A stretch of DNA of 60,759 nucleotides from Halobacteriovoraceae bacterium (GCA_002718735.1 PBFR01000006.1:11261-72019); one strand, 5' to 3'; counted from the first letter of the stretch, positions 52,865-60,759 are shown. A program made the numbers and translations. Notes: generated by a model from the letters alone, not told the origin.

Positions 52865-54074
52865 GATTCGATGTATTTATTCGGTAAACAAACTTTTTGC
52901 CTTGTTTAATCTCATCAAGGAGTTCTTTACCTAGCAGGTCTTTCAGCTCCCTCCGTGCTATTTCACGAGACTTACCAATATCAGAAGAATATTCCTCTAT
53001 AGATATGACTTTGTGTTTATTCAAGCTTAAACGCTGAAGCAATGAAACCTGATTACGTGTTAGATTATCTTTGTCCTCTAAAGCTGTAATTTTCATTAGA
53101 AACTCTAGTTTTCTTTCGACTTTACCTACTGCAGTGACAAGAGAATCTAAGCAAAAATCTATAAAATAAGTAACATCTAAGTCATGCTCTTTGACCAAAT
53201 CAAAAGATTTCACATACCTTTTTCCATGTGACTTTAAGTCTGCTGACACAGATAAAAGTTCCACAAATTTCAAATCGTTTTTAATCGATTTAAAGTAAAA
53301 GAGTGTTCTTGCAGTTCGTCCGTTTCCATCAAAAAATGGATGAATAAAAGCTGTGAAATAATGAAGAAGTATTCCCTTAATCAATCCATGCAAAAAACGA
53401 GGGTGATTCGTCGTTAGCTCAATTGCTTCGCCCAGTGCCTCATTTATCTTGTTATGAGGTATTCCTTCATGCTTTCCCACGTATACGGTATCGTTTCGAA
53501 ATTTTCCACAAAAGTTTGCATCATCTCCCGATAGCGTATTATTTGAAACAATTTCGTGAATCTTTAGAATTAATCCAGTTGAAACAGGTAGCACAGCATT
53601 GTCTTTAATCCATTTCATCGCATTGTAGTTATTGATTAACATCCATTCATCTTTATTTTTTGGACCTTCACAAGATGCGATTAAGGCCTTGGCCTTTGAA
53701 CGAGTGCTATTCGCACCTTCGTAGATAGCTGAAGTTACGGCCTCCTCTACAGAGGCATTCGATATAAATTCGTTTTTAAACACACTTTGGGTGCTAATTG
53801 TTTCAAATAAATTAACTCCAGCTGTTTCTATGTACTGAATTTTTTTCAAAATAGAATCAGAAGGGTAAAACCAAAACTTTTTATCTATGGATTTGAAAAA
53901 GAACGGAATCGATCCCATTTTTCGGTAGGTTTGAATTTTTTCCTTGAGTTGTGGCCAATCTTTTTTTGATTCACCAAGTTTGTCCAAACGATACTTGATA
54001 TCCTCTAAAGGTACATACCGTTCCTGAGTATACTTCAACCATAACTCAGTATTTAAAAACTCAAACTCAAACAT
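52833..54074 (-). CDS. Fic-family AMP-transferase-like protein
   Basis: A 413-residue protein. The complete Fic motif HPFFDGNGRTAR lies near residues 243-254, with the catalytic His first. An inhibitory motif SAIYEG near residue 115 fits (S/T)xxxE(G/N) upstream of the Fic core, making it a class II self-inhibited Fic protein. A C-terminal winged-helix (about 345-395, SIEEYSSDIGKSREIARREL) suggests DNA binding and autoregulation. Start at 54074 is preferred (TAGGAA upstream); the frame is open to 54101. Such proteins adenylylate or otherwise modify target proteins. It sits between an HTH remnant and an SNF2-tail remnant. Confidence 0.93.
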   Translation of the reverse strand: MFEFEFLNTELWLKYTQERYVPLEDIKYRLDKLGESKKDWPQLKEKIQTYRKMGSIPFFFKSIDKKFWFYPSDSILKKIQYIETAGVNLFETISTQSVFKNEFISNASVEEAVTSAIYEGANSTRSKAKALIASCEGPKNKDEWMLINNYNAMKWIKDNAVLPVSTGLILKIHEIVSNNTLSGDDANFCGKFRNDTVYVGKHEGIPHNKINEALGEAIELTTNHPRFLHGLIKGILLHYFTAFIHPFFDGNGRTARTLFYFKSIKNDLKFVELLSVSADLKSHGKRYVKSFDLVKEHDLDVTYFIDFCLDSLVTAVGKVERKLEFLMKITALEDKDNLTRNQVSLLQRLSLNKHKVISIEEYSSDIGKSREIARRELKDLLGKELLDEIKQGKKFVYRINTSNLRAKLWGASS

Positions 54075-54082
54075 ACTATTTC

Positions 54083-54250
54083 CTACAAAATTTTCAAACA
54101 TTTCTTGTGGTTAGCTACAAAAAAGGTTAAATAAATAGTATCATGTCAGTAGGCTACAACACAGTCTTTCTACAAATTTTTCCCCTAAAGTTTGTAGAAA
54201 AATGAAGTCATGACAATTTCTCAATTAAAATCAAATACTTACAACTACAA
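54083..54250. promoter_or_regulatory. CTACAA repeats and inverted repeat upstream of fic
   Basis: CTACAA occurs five times (54083, 54115, 54154, 54170, 54245) and once inverted as TTGTAG (54192). Two copies form a perfect 10-bp inverted repeat TTTCTACAAA/TTTGTAGAAA (54167-54176 and 54191-54200) with a 14-base spacer. The copy at 54083 overlaps the Fic ribosome-binding site. Likely operators, possibly for Fic's own winged helix. Confidence 0.5.
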
Positions 54251-54280
54251 CATTTTATGCAAATTTGAGCTCTTGTGAGT

Positions 54281-54384
54281 TCACATTCCTACGAGGTATT
54301 CAAAGTCTTCATATGATAGTCCAGTTTTTACAAATGCAGCTTTTTTGATATTGAAGACCTCTTCGCTAAATAAGCCTTCAATGT
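54281..54384 (-). pseudogene. Copy A: remnant of the SNF2 gene 3' end
   Basis: The minus-strand translation gives IEGLFSEEVFNIKKAAF and then KTGLSYEDFEYLVGM and a stop, matching the C-terminal 33 residues of the full SNF2 protein ending at 57,276. About 97 bases remain; base identity to the full gene is roughly 85% by eye, lower than that of copy B. No function expected. A short repeat AATGAAGTCA flanks it on both sides (54201-54210 and 54409-54418). Confidence 0.85.
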
Positions 54385-54485
54385 ACTCAATACAACATTC
54401 CGAACCGCAATGAAGTCACATGATTTCAAGCTCTTAGTGATAAACAGGTTAATCACTCTTTGCATATTTTCTCTGACAATCAATT

Positions 54486-54527
54486 GTAAACTGAGTGTAC
54501 AGATGGTAAAGTGTATACCTGGTTTAC
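54486..54527. promoter_or_regulatory. Putative operator/promoter of the DUF4258-HTH module
   Basis: GTAAAC (54486-54491) and GTTTAC (54522-54527) form an inverted repeat, and inside it GAGTGTACAGATGG and AAGTGTATACCTGG are imperfect direct repeats. It lies directly before the AGGA ribosome-binding site (54537-54540) of the first gene; autoregulation by the downstream HTH protein would be typical. Confidence 0.4.
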
Positions 54528-54546
54528 GTCATAAATAGGAAATTTA

Positions 54547-54879
54547 ATGGCTAAACCAATTCGGCCCACAAAAAAGACTGATAGAGAGCTCTTCAGACTT
54601 ATAAATAAGATGCTTACTAACGGCGAGTACGTTTTTAAAAGGCACGCCAAATCACGTCAAAAAGATCGGGCAATAAGTGACTTAGAAGTTCTGGATATAT
54701 TAGAGGGAAAACGCAATAGAAACCGACACCGAAATAAAAGAAAAGATAAATATGAAATCGGAAATGAAGACTGGAACTACTGTATCGAAGGAAACAATTT
54801 AGATAAGAAGAAGATGAGAATAATAATTTCATTTGAAAACGGCCTGATTCCAATAATAACCGTTATGTGGATTGAGTAA
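54547..54879 (+). CDS. DUF4258-like probable toxin (RelE/MqsR-like)
   Basis: A 110-residue basic protein. It has the DUF4258 layout: an early helix with RHAKSRQKDRAIS (residues 36-48), DLEVLDILEGKR, then strands NYCIEGNNLDKKKMRIIISF and PIITVMWIE. DUF4258 proteins are usually toxins or toxin-like RNases encoded next to HTH antitoxins. Good AGGA ribosome-binding site. The HTH gene follows after 13 bases. Toxin-first order is as in higBA and mqsRA. Activity is inferred from family context only. Confidence 0.75.
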   Translation: MAKPIRPTKKTDRELFRLINKMLTNGEYVFKRHAKSRQKDRAISDLEVLDILEGKRNRNRHRNKRKDKYEIGNEDWNYCIEGNNLDKKKMRIIISFENGLIPIITVMWIE

Positions 54880-54892
54880 TTAAAGAGTCACT

Positions 54893-55348
54893 ATGAAAAC
54901 GAAAACTGCAAAAAATTATACCTACAATGGTCTTGGCTTCCCTATTAAGCTTCAAAATATAACCTTGATGCTAATAGATGATGAGTGGTCTCCAAGGATT
55001 GATATTAGAAAAGTAGCTGTAAATGCAATTAGAGAACTTCCCTATCAAAAAGAAAGGCTGACAGGCCACCAGATTAAATTCATAAGAACATATTTTGAAA
55101 TGTCTCTTAGGGAGTTTGCATCAAAAGTTGTAAGTGAGTCCCACAACGCAGTTGCCAAGTGGGAAAGATTTGGAGCCGAACCAACAAACATGGATGAAAA
55201 TATTGAGAGCATGCTTAGGCTCTACATCATTGACAAGGTTTCAACTAGAACCAAAAAACAGGCACAGGAATTTATAAAATCATTCAGAATCATTAGAGAG
55301 ATGAGCTTCATAAAAAAGACCCCAAAGCCTCTTTTGATAAGGGCCTAA
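54893..55348 (+). CDS. HTH (XRE/MqsA-like) probable antitoxin
   Basis: A 151-residue protein. An HTH is recognisable at about residues 58-95 (TGHQIKFIRTYFEMSLREFA, ESHNAVAKWERFG), similar to the C-terminal domain of MqsA/YgiT-type antitoxins. The N-terminal part lacks the CxxC zinc site of MqsA and instead has a short beta segment (GLGFPIKLQNITLMLIDDEW). A basic C-terminal tail follows. Its stop is 8 bases from the SNF2 tail copy B. A second, decayed copy of its 3' end lies at 52,784. Confidence 0.8.
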   Translation: MKTKTAKNYTYNGLGFPIKLQNITLMLIDDEWSPRIDIRKVAVNAIRELPYQKERLTGHQIKFIRTYFEMSLREFASKVVSESHNAVAKWERFGAEPTNMDENIESMLRLYIIDKVSTRTKKQAQEFIKSFRIIREMSFIKKTPKPLLIRA

Positions 55349-55355
55349 AGACTTT

Positions 55356-55640
55356 TTAGTGCAATGACCTTCCCACAAGGTACTCAAAGTCTTCATAAGA
55401 TAGTCCATTTTTTGCAAATGCCGCTTTTTTGATATTGAAGTCCTCTTCACTGAAAAGACCTTCTATTGCCAAGGTCTTTCGCTGCTTTAGAGTTTCAATC
55501 TTCTCTTCTATGCTTTCTCGTTTAATTAACTTATTTTTTTGGCCCATTCTGTGAGCTCTGTCGGTTGCTTGGGACTCTGCTGTCGGACTCCACCATGGGT
55601 CCAATCGAAAGACGTAATTTGAACAAGTGAGATTAGAGTT
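55356..55640 (-). pseudogene. Copy B: truncated duplicate of the SNF2 gene 3' end
   Basis: Minus-strand reading gives NLTCSNYVFRLDPWW, ESQATDRAHRMGQKNK, then RESIEEKIETLKQRKT and EDFEYLVGRSLH: the last roughly 90 residues of SNF2 motif VI and tail, without any ATPase core. It lacks four codons present in the full copy (around VQVYRYIM) and has SLH added at its end. The 153 bases 55368-55520 differ from 57279-57431 at only about four positions, whereas the part beyond is more diverged. It ends just before the AbiEii stop codon. Confidence 0.88.
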
Positions 55641-55643
55641 TAA

Positions 55644-56462
55644 TCAATGTTGAGAGAGGTTCTTTAGGAATTTATTAATTTCATATATAACTTGGCCAAT
55701 TTCTTTTGGACCTTGATTAACCTTATTATAGAATTGTGTCCAAGAGGGTCCAAGTTGCTCGCTAAAATCATCAATAGGCTGAAAGTTGGTTTTTCTTCTA
55801 GAGAAAGTTTCTTCTATAGCACGTTTAGTTTTCTCATAATCAAGAATATTGTTGTTAATGAGCATATAACAATCAAAGTAATCCTTCATTCTTGAGTTTA
55901 GAGTTTTCAGTTCAATAATTGCTTGAAGTTTTTCGGAAAAAATAAATTCTGGAGGATACGCTAAAATCTCAACACTGCCACCTAAAAGAGGCCTCCCCCT
56001 ATATTCTAAAACACCTAGCTCAATTTTAAATTCATCAACCACATCTCCGATACCAATATCGATCTGAAGTCTATTCTTCATCTTGCCAAACGAAACATCT
56101 ATTTTGATTCTGTAACCAGGATATTGCTTATGCCCAACTTCCAGTTTAGCAACACTCGATCTGCTAAACTCAAAGAAGTCCTCCAAATCAACTTCACAGA
56201 CTTGTTGAAAAATCTTTTCTACATTTTCAGAATTGCCTTCTATATCCTTTAGAAGGAAGTCAATATCTTTAGTTTCTCTTCCTGTTTCAACGTATTGCTG
56301 AAGACAAAGGCCACCTTTAAATATTAGATTCTCTCTAGCTTTAGAATTTCCAACTCTTGCCAAGAATCGCTCAAAGGTAAGCTTTTGAAATAGCTCCATG
56401 AACGTTCTATTTGAATCTTTTGCAATTACTTTTAACCTTGCTCGGAGTGATTCACTATTCAC
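55644..56462 (-). CDS. abiEii: AbiEii-type nucleotidyltransferase toxin
   Basis: A 272-residue DNA polymerase beta-superfamily nucleotidyltransferase. Motif I (IFKGGLCLQQY, near residue 47) and the DxD of ETKDIDFLL (near 67) are intact; the third acidic region is IKIDVSFG. The characteristic EKLQAIIELKTLNSRMKDYF follows near residue 188. AbiEii enzymes are toxins of type IV toxin-antitoxin and phage abortive-infection systems. It overlaps abiEi by 8 bases and is translated second. Its stop lies at the edge of SNF2 copy B. Confidence 0.9.
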   Translation of the reverse strand: MNSESLRARLKVIAKDSNRTFMELFQKLTFERFLARVGNSKARENLIFKGGLCLQQYVETGRETKDIDFLLKDIEGNSENVEKIFQQVCEVDLEDFFEFSRSSVAKLEVGHKQYPGYRIKIDVSFGKMKNRLQIDIGIGDVVDEFKIELGVLEYRGRPLLGGSVEILAYPPEFIFSEKLQAIIELKTLNSRMKDYFDCYMLINNNILDYEKTKRAIEETFSRRKTNFQPIDDFSEQLGPSWTQFYNKVNQGPKEIGQVIYEINKFLKNLSQH

Positions 56463-57147
56463 AATTCTTACCGTTATTTTTACTTAGCCATTGCAAATAA
56501 GCAGTAAAGGATTCTCGGCTTATTTTTGGATAATCCTTGGCATTTGCTTCGGCTACCTCTTTAATTATTTCTATAACCTTATACGCTTTGAGTACCTTTG
56601 CAGTAGTTAGAAGCTTCTCAATGTTAATCTTCTCTTCTTCTTGTGACATATAAGCACGTAGGGCCGTTACTGCTGTTTCCTCTGGAAGAAATTTAAATGC
56701 ATCACACACGCTTCGCTCTGCTGTGGTGATTTTGACCTCTTGCCCAGCTATTATTATTTCTTCCACCCCTGTTTCCAGATCCCTAGGCCTTATAAATCTC
56801 GTGTTTTTTGCGGTTTGCGGTATTGCATGGTTGTTTGGAATAGCAAGCCAAAACTCCCGTCCAATATCTTCTGTGATATCCCAAAAATTAAGTGCAGAAA
56901 TCAGGCAAATCACTGAGGACTTTATGCTTTTGGCCCTCAGAGCAAGATCTTGGTAACCAAAATCATCTTCGCTATCGAAACCTGGAAAGATGTAAAGTCC
57001 CCGCCCAATTCTTTCAAGCTTTCCTTCTTTTATATAAAACGAGAGCATTCGAGAACTTATACCAAGCTTTTTGGCCTCTTTGGTCGTAAAGCTTTTTTTT
57101 TCGTACTCCTTCCTTAGTACTTGTAATTTATTCTCTTTATTATTCAT
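56455..57147 (-). CDS. abiEi: AbiEi-type antitoxin
   Basis: A 230-residue protein with an N-terminal winged helix (FTTKEAKKLGISSRMLSFYI, then GKLERIGRGLYIFPG, residues 19-54) and the AbiEi C-terminal domain (ICLISALNFWDIT, REFWLAIPNN, ITTAERSVCDAF). AbiEi antitoxins bind inverted repeats in their own promoter and repress transcription while counteracting AbiEii. Such repeats are present upstream (57,150-57,255). No Shine-Dalgarno is visible before the ATG. Its promoter region lies directly against the SNF2 stop codon. Confidence 0.9.
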   Translation of the reverse strand: MNNKENKLQVLRKEYEKKSFTTKEAKKLGISSRMLSFYIKEGKLERIGRGLYIFPGFDSEDDFGYQDLALRAKSIKSSVICLISALNFWDITEDIGREFWLAIPNNHAIPQTAKNTRFIRPRDLETGVEEIIIAGQEVKITTAERSVCDAFKFLPEETAVTALRAYMSQEEEKINIEKLLTTAKVLKAYKVIEIIKEVAEANAKDYPKISRESFTAYLQWLSKNNGKNCE

Positions 57148-57149
57148 TG

Positions 57150-57255
57150 TGTTACAATTCTATGTCAAAAATATCTCCTGACATTACATTACTACAAAAC
57201 TTAAATAATGTAAATATATTATGTCAATTCAAGTCTATGACATACAATTGTTACA
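57150..57255. promoter_or_regulatory. abiE promoter region with nested inverted repeats
   Basis: TGTTACAATTCTATGTCA (57150-57167) is repeated in inverted form as TGACATACAATTGTTACA (57238-57255), 16 of 18 matching. Inside are TTACATTA (57184-57191) and TAATGTAA (57206-57213), a perfect 8-bp dyad, and further TGACAT/ATGTCA copies (57179-57184, 57221-57226). The left outer repeat ends 3 bases from the abiEi ATG. These are likely AbiEi operators. Confidence 0.65.
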
Positions 57256-57275
57256 TTTTAAGTGCAATTTAGAGC

Positions 57276-60200
57276 TTACCTTCCCACAAGGTATTCAAAG
57301 TCTTCATAAGATAGTCCAGTTTTGGCAAATGCCGCTTTTTTGATATTGAAGGCCTCTTCACTGAAAAGACCTTCTATTGCCAAGGTCTTTCGCTGCTTTA
57401 GAGTTTCAATCTTCTCTTCTATGCTTTCTCGCATAATGTAGCGATATACTTGAACCTTGTTCTTTTGCCCCATTCTATGGGCCCTATCTGTGGCCTGGGA
57501 TTCAGCGGCCGGATTCCACCATGGCTCAACATGAAAGACGTAGTTTGCACACGTTAGATTGAGTCCCACTCCACCTGTTTTAAGAGTCATTCCTAGTACT
57601 GCCGCTCCCTCGTATTCTTCATAGTCTTTAAGAATCTTTTCTCTTTTCTTTTTAGGAGTCGCACCAGTGATTATAAAGACCTTTTGACCTTGTTCTTCTA
57701 GGCCCTCTTCTATAGCTAGGAGTGTTGTTTTAAAATTTGTGAACACCAGTGACTTGTGCCCTTCTTCAGATATTTGAGAGAGCTGTCCAAATAGTGCCTT
57801 AAACTTTGGCGGCTCTTTGTCATACTTTACTTCAGGCAGAGCTTGCGGATAGGAACAAGCTTGTCTCAATCTTAAAATAGCGCTTAAGATCTCAAGCTGG
57901 GACTTATTATCCCCTTTAAGATAAACCACTTCTTTGATTTTTTCATTGTACGCAATGGCTATATCTCTATAGATCTTTTCTTGTTTTGCTTCAAAATCAA
58001 GCTTAATTGATGTTTCAGTCTTGTCTGGAAGCTCTTTTAAAATCTTTTCTTTAGTTCTTCTCATGACAAGCGGAGCTGTTTTAAGCTTTAAGTATTCTAG
58101 ATCTTGCTCCATATTTTTAAAATTCACACCCTTGCTGGCCTTAAAATTGAAGGCCTTCATAAAATCAGAGTAACTTCCAAGAGCACCAGGAACAGCAATA
58201 TCCACTAGAGAGTAAAACTCCCCGTAGTGATTCTCCATCGGAGTACCTGTCAGGCAGAATTTTACATTGCATGGAAACTTCCTGGCATAACCAGTTCGAG
58301 TTGCAGTAATATTTTTAAGATTCTGTGCTTCATCAAATAGAGTGATGTTCCAAGTGGCATCGTTTTCAAGGTTCTTGCAGTTCCTATTAAATAAGCCGTA
58401 AGTGATAACGGTTAGAGAATTTTTGTTCTTTGCCAGAAACTTTTCATGCTTATCTCTAGTCTGACTTGAATAATTAAATACTGCTATATTTGGAGCAAAC
58501 TTTTCAACTTCACTCACCCAGTTATATGTAAGAGATGTTGGAACCACCACAAGACAGTGTCCCATCTCATTATTAACTCTAAGCCACTCCAATGCTCCAA
58601 TTGATTGGATCGTTTTACCAAGCCCCATGTCATCGGCAAGAATGCCACCAAGGCCTAGTCTATAAAGATCAATCATCCATTGAGTGCCAGATTTCTGAAA
58701 CTGTTTCAGTGGAACTGAATACTCTTCAGTATCAAATTCAAAGCTTATCTTGTCTCTATTTTTAAGCTTTTGATATTCAGAAAGTATCTTCTCCCAGCGC
58801 TCTCCCCCCTGCACAGGTATTCCCGCCTCGTGCATTGCAAGTAGCTCCAAGGTCTGACTTTTAGGGATTTGCTCGATTTTTGCATCCCACGAATTACTCT
58901 TCTTTACTCCGGCACTTGTGAGTTTTTTCCAAAAGTAATCAAGCCATTTAACCTTTGGAAGAGTAGTTTGAGGAATTAGATAATACTGTCCTTTATGCTC
59001 AATACAGCCTTTTCCATGAAAAACGATATCTTCACTTTTATTTACTCTTTTGCCTTTTAAAAATACTTCAGGGTGAAGTTCAAACCAGTCAATTGCCTCG
59101 CCTGTTTCGTTGATCTTAAAGATACTTTCAATATCTTCGGCGTTTAATGAGTCTAAGGCCTTGCCGTTCAAGTAAACCTTTGCCCCAGCTGGCACTGTGG
59201 TTAAAAGAACTCCCTCAAGAGCATTTTCTATATAAAAGCCTGCTCTATTTTTAGCTTGTTTAAATTCTTTAAATCTCTGCTTTGTAAGAACTTTCTCATC
59301 AAGAGTGTTTTTTAATAGATCTGAGATATAGACAAACACCTTTTCAAAGATTGGAGTGATGTTTGTGTCATATAGACTTCCATGAGCTTTAAAGGTGTAA
59401 ATTCTTTCTTTTCCATCTATGAAAAGAGATAAAAAGTCATTTATGACCTTTGAAGCTTTTGTTCCAAATTCATCTTTCCAAATAAGATCAGCATCTTTTG
59501 TAGTCTTTAATACTGCGGCAACAGCAAGTTCACGAATGCTTCTTTTAAGCTTAGTGTCTGCCAGTTCTTCTTCTTTTGCCCTAATTGCTTCATGAAACAA
59601 TAGATGAAAAAATCCAGCGTGACGCAGAAGCTTTAAGACATTTTGGCGCTTGGATCCTTTGGCCTGGGGTGCAAGCTCACTATTGTCTTCATAAAAGAAA
59701 GATCCAAGTCCACTCTCAAGAGCACTTATTATGTATTTAAGCTCCACCTGATGTAGCGCAATTCTTTCATCATCAAAATTTAATGAAAACTCAATAACGC
59801 TTTCATTTTGATCAGCTAGTTCGATATTAATACCAAGCTTGTCTGGTTCCACCCACTCGCATTCAATCTCGAGGCTTTGATGGTATTTGTCATTAAATAG
59901 ATCAAGCCAGTAGTGAAAGCTTCCCCAATCAATGTCTTCTGGGAATTTAAGTTTTAAATCCCCTTTAAGTCCTCGATTTCTCCAAAAGTTCATCTCTTCT
60001 TTATAAGAGCTTCTAAATAAAGTCTTACTAGGCCTGTGATAATAAGAAGCGTTTCCTATATAGACACAATCATTAAAGTCATCAAATGGAGTCACTTCCA
60101 AATATAGATCTCTATCCCCTTGGACAAGTCTCCATTCAGACTTCCCTAGATTTTCAAAGCTTCTAACCTCTAAAATGCTACTTATATCTTCAAAGAGATT

Positions 60201-60759
60201 TTCAGCAAGATACACCCTCTTTTGATCATCCAAGGAATGAGCTAAAACGTTTTTTAAAAAGTTATTCTCATAGCGATCCCCATATACTCCAAGAAACTCA
60301 AATGGACTAAAGTCCAATTCTGAGACATCGAAGCTCAGTTCTTCAAAAAACTCAGGGCCTATAAGAGCGGAGTATGGATGAAAGTAGATATCTTTTAGAG
60401 AAACCAAAGTTTGATCTGAAAATAATAAGAAACTATGGCCTAGTTGCGTTTGATTCCAGTAGGCCCTACTTCCGAGAACGTTTTCAAAAAACTCATGAAA
60501 TCTCTCATGAATATCAGTCTCAAGAATCAATGTTGGATACGGCTCATCTCCATGAGATACAAATCTTTCATAAAGATACTCATCAACCACGTGGTAATCA
60601 GTCTTTACTCTTTCTGCTTCTATGTGAAAAAGCCTTCGCATTCCACTGGATAGCTCAGTTTCCACATCAAGCACAACACCTATAAACTCTATCTTGTGTC
60701 CATCAATAAATGAGCCAACTACATTTCTAACGGCATCCACATCGACTTTTATCTCCCAA
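57276..60759 (-). CDS. SNF2-family helicase-like ATPase (5' end beyond window)
   Basis: At least 1,154 residues; the frame stays open through the right edge (WEIKVDV before the first internal start), so it is 5'-partial. The N-terminal roughly 660 residues are uncharacterised and no SWIM CxC site was seen. The SNF2 motor follows: ADDMGLGKTIQS near residue 700, DEAQNLKN near 800, LTGTPMENHYGEF, the second lobe with TNFKTTLLAIEEGL, and DRAHRMGQKNK near 1,085. It is the probable parent of two truncated 3'-end copies at 55,356 and 54,281. It may act in DNA repair, chromatin-like remodelling or defence; the toxin modules stacked behind it hint at a defence island. Confidence 0.92.
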   Translation of the reverse strand, partial: WEIKVDVDAVRNVVGSFIDGHKIEFIGVVLDVETELSSGMRRLFHIEAERVKTDYHVVDEYLYERFVSHGDEPYPTLILETDIHERFHEFFENVLGSRAYWNQTQLGHSFLLFSDQTLVSLKDIYFHPYSALIGPEFFEELSFDVSELDFSPFEFLGVYGDRYENNFLKNVLAHSLDDQKRVYLAENLFEDISSILEVRSFENLGKSEWRLVQGDRDLYLEVTPFDDFNDCVYIGNASYYHRPSKTLFRSSYKEEMNFWRNRGLKGDLKLKFPEDIDWGSFHYWLDLFNDKYHQSLEIECEWVEPDKLGINIELADQNESVIEFSLNFDDERIALHQVELKYIISALESGLGSFFYEDNSELAPQAKGSKRQNVLKLLRHAGFFHLLFHEAIRAKEEELADTKLKRSIRELAVAAVLKTTKDADLIWKDEFGTKASKVINDFLSLFIDGKERIYTFKAHGSLYDTNITPIFEKVFVYISDLLKNTLDEKVLTKQRFKEFKQAKNRAGFYIENALEGVLLTTVPAGAKVYLNGKALDSLNAEDIESIFKINETGEAIDWFELHPEVFLKGKRVNKSEDIVFHGKGCIEHKGQYYLIPQTTLPKVKWLDYFWKKLTSAGVKKSNSWDAKIEQIPKSQTLELLAMHEAGIPVQGGERWEKILSEYQKLKNRDKISFEFDTEEYSVPLKQFQKSGTQWMIDLYRLGLGGILADDMGLGKTIQSIGALEWLRVNNEMGHCLVVVPTSLTYNWVSEVEKFAPNIAVFNYSSQTRDKHEKFLAKNKNSLTVITYGLFNRNCKNLENDATWNITLFDEAQNLKNITATRTGYARKFPCNVKFCLTGTPMENHYGEFYSLVDIAVPGALGSYSDFMKAFNFKASKGVNFKNMEQDLEYLKLKTAPLVMRRTKEKILKELPDKTETSIKLDFEAKQEKIYRDIAIAYNEKIKEVVYLKGDNKSQLEILSAILRLRQACSYPQALPEVKYDKEPPKFKALFGQLSQISEEGHKSLVFTNFKTTLLAIEEGLEEQGQKVFIITGATPKKKREKILKDYEEYEGAAVLGMTLKTGGVGLNLTCANYVFHVEPWWNPAAESQATDRAHRMGQKNKVQVYRYIMRESIEEKIETLKQRKTLAIEGLFSEEAFNIKKAAFAKTGLSYEDFEYLVGR

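Noticed and set aside
54409..54418. AATGAAGTCA direct repeat (54201 and 54409) as target-site duplication of a mobile element
   Set aside because: Ten bases in AT-rich DNA can recur by chance and no element with terminal inverted repeats lies between the copies; mentioned only as a note.

Overview
The window looks like a chromosomal segment of a low-GC, motile, Gram-negative predatory-type bacterium of the Bdellovibrionota, most likely the Bacteriovoracales (Halobacteriovorax/Bacteriovorax group). This is inference. It rests on the AT-rich sequence, a short (277 aa) flagellin, many lipoproteins and secreted proteins without obvious relatives, several secreted proteases, SNF2/SWIM helicases and the trmB-dnaG-rpoD gene order. 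No database search was possible, so all family names come from motifs read in the translations.

Positions 1-19,060 are mainly housekeeping and envelope genes. They hold an initiator tRNA-fMet, a minus-strand cluster M50 protease-scpA-scpB-rluB (scpB has a long acidic tail), a translationally coupled NUDIX + two envelope-protein operon, two small ORFs, a DegT-type aminotransferase, a lipoprotein, a flagellin with an elaborate leader (two hairpins and a five-codon minicistron), an exported Ppx/GppA-like protein, a LysR regulator divergent from a secreted protein with a clear operator between them, a helical lipoprotein, and trmB-dnaG-rpoD.

Positions 19,082-38,173 are surface or lineage-specific. 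One 3,623-residue lipoprotein carries N-terminal Ig/cadherin-like repeats and three roughly 650-residue Asp-box (BNR/sortilin-like) propeller modules. It is divergent from a LysM-like envelope protein across an intergenic region full of inverted repeats. A SWIM-SNF2 helicase and two secreted proteins of unknown function follow.

Positions 38,253-52,522 hold galE-queC, a secreted zinc-peptidase/propeller/barrel protein with a LysE-type exporter, a two-gene secreted protease operon (M64-like metallopeptidase and subtilisin), a GT4 glycosyltransferase, rpsU, an RRM protein, a methyltransferase-like gene, UDP-glucose dehydrogenase, and an unusual transglutaminase-like protein with a probable outer-membrane barrel.

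Positions 52,780-60,759 are the most interesting part. A complete SNF2 helicase gene (running off the right edge) is followed downstream by two further, progressively shorter copies of its own 3' end. These copies bracket separate toxin-antitoxin-like modules: AbiEi/AbiEii between full gene and copy B, DUF4258/HTH between copy B and copy A, and a Fic protein between copy A and a decayed piece of the HTH gene. The layout suggests repeated accretion of toxin/defence cassettes at the 3' end of one SNF2 gene without any visible integrase or transposase. Several genes (trmB, the NUDIX gene, the 40,041 peptidase gene, lysR) have good -10 boxes 7-9 bases before the ATG and no Shine-Dalgarno, suggesting leaderless mRNAs.
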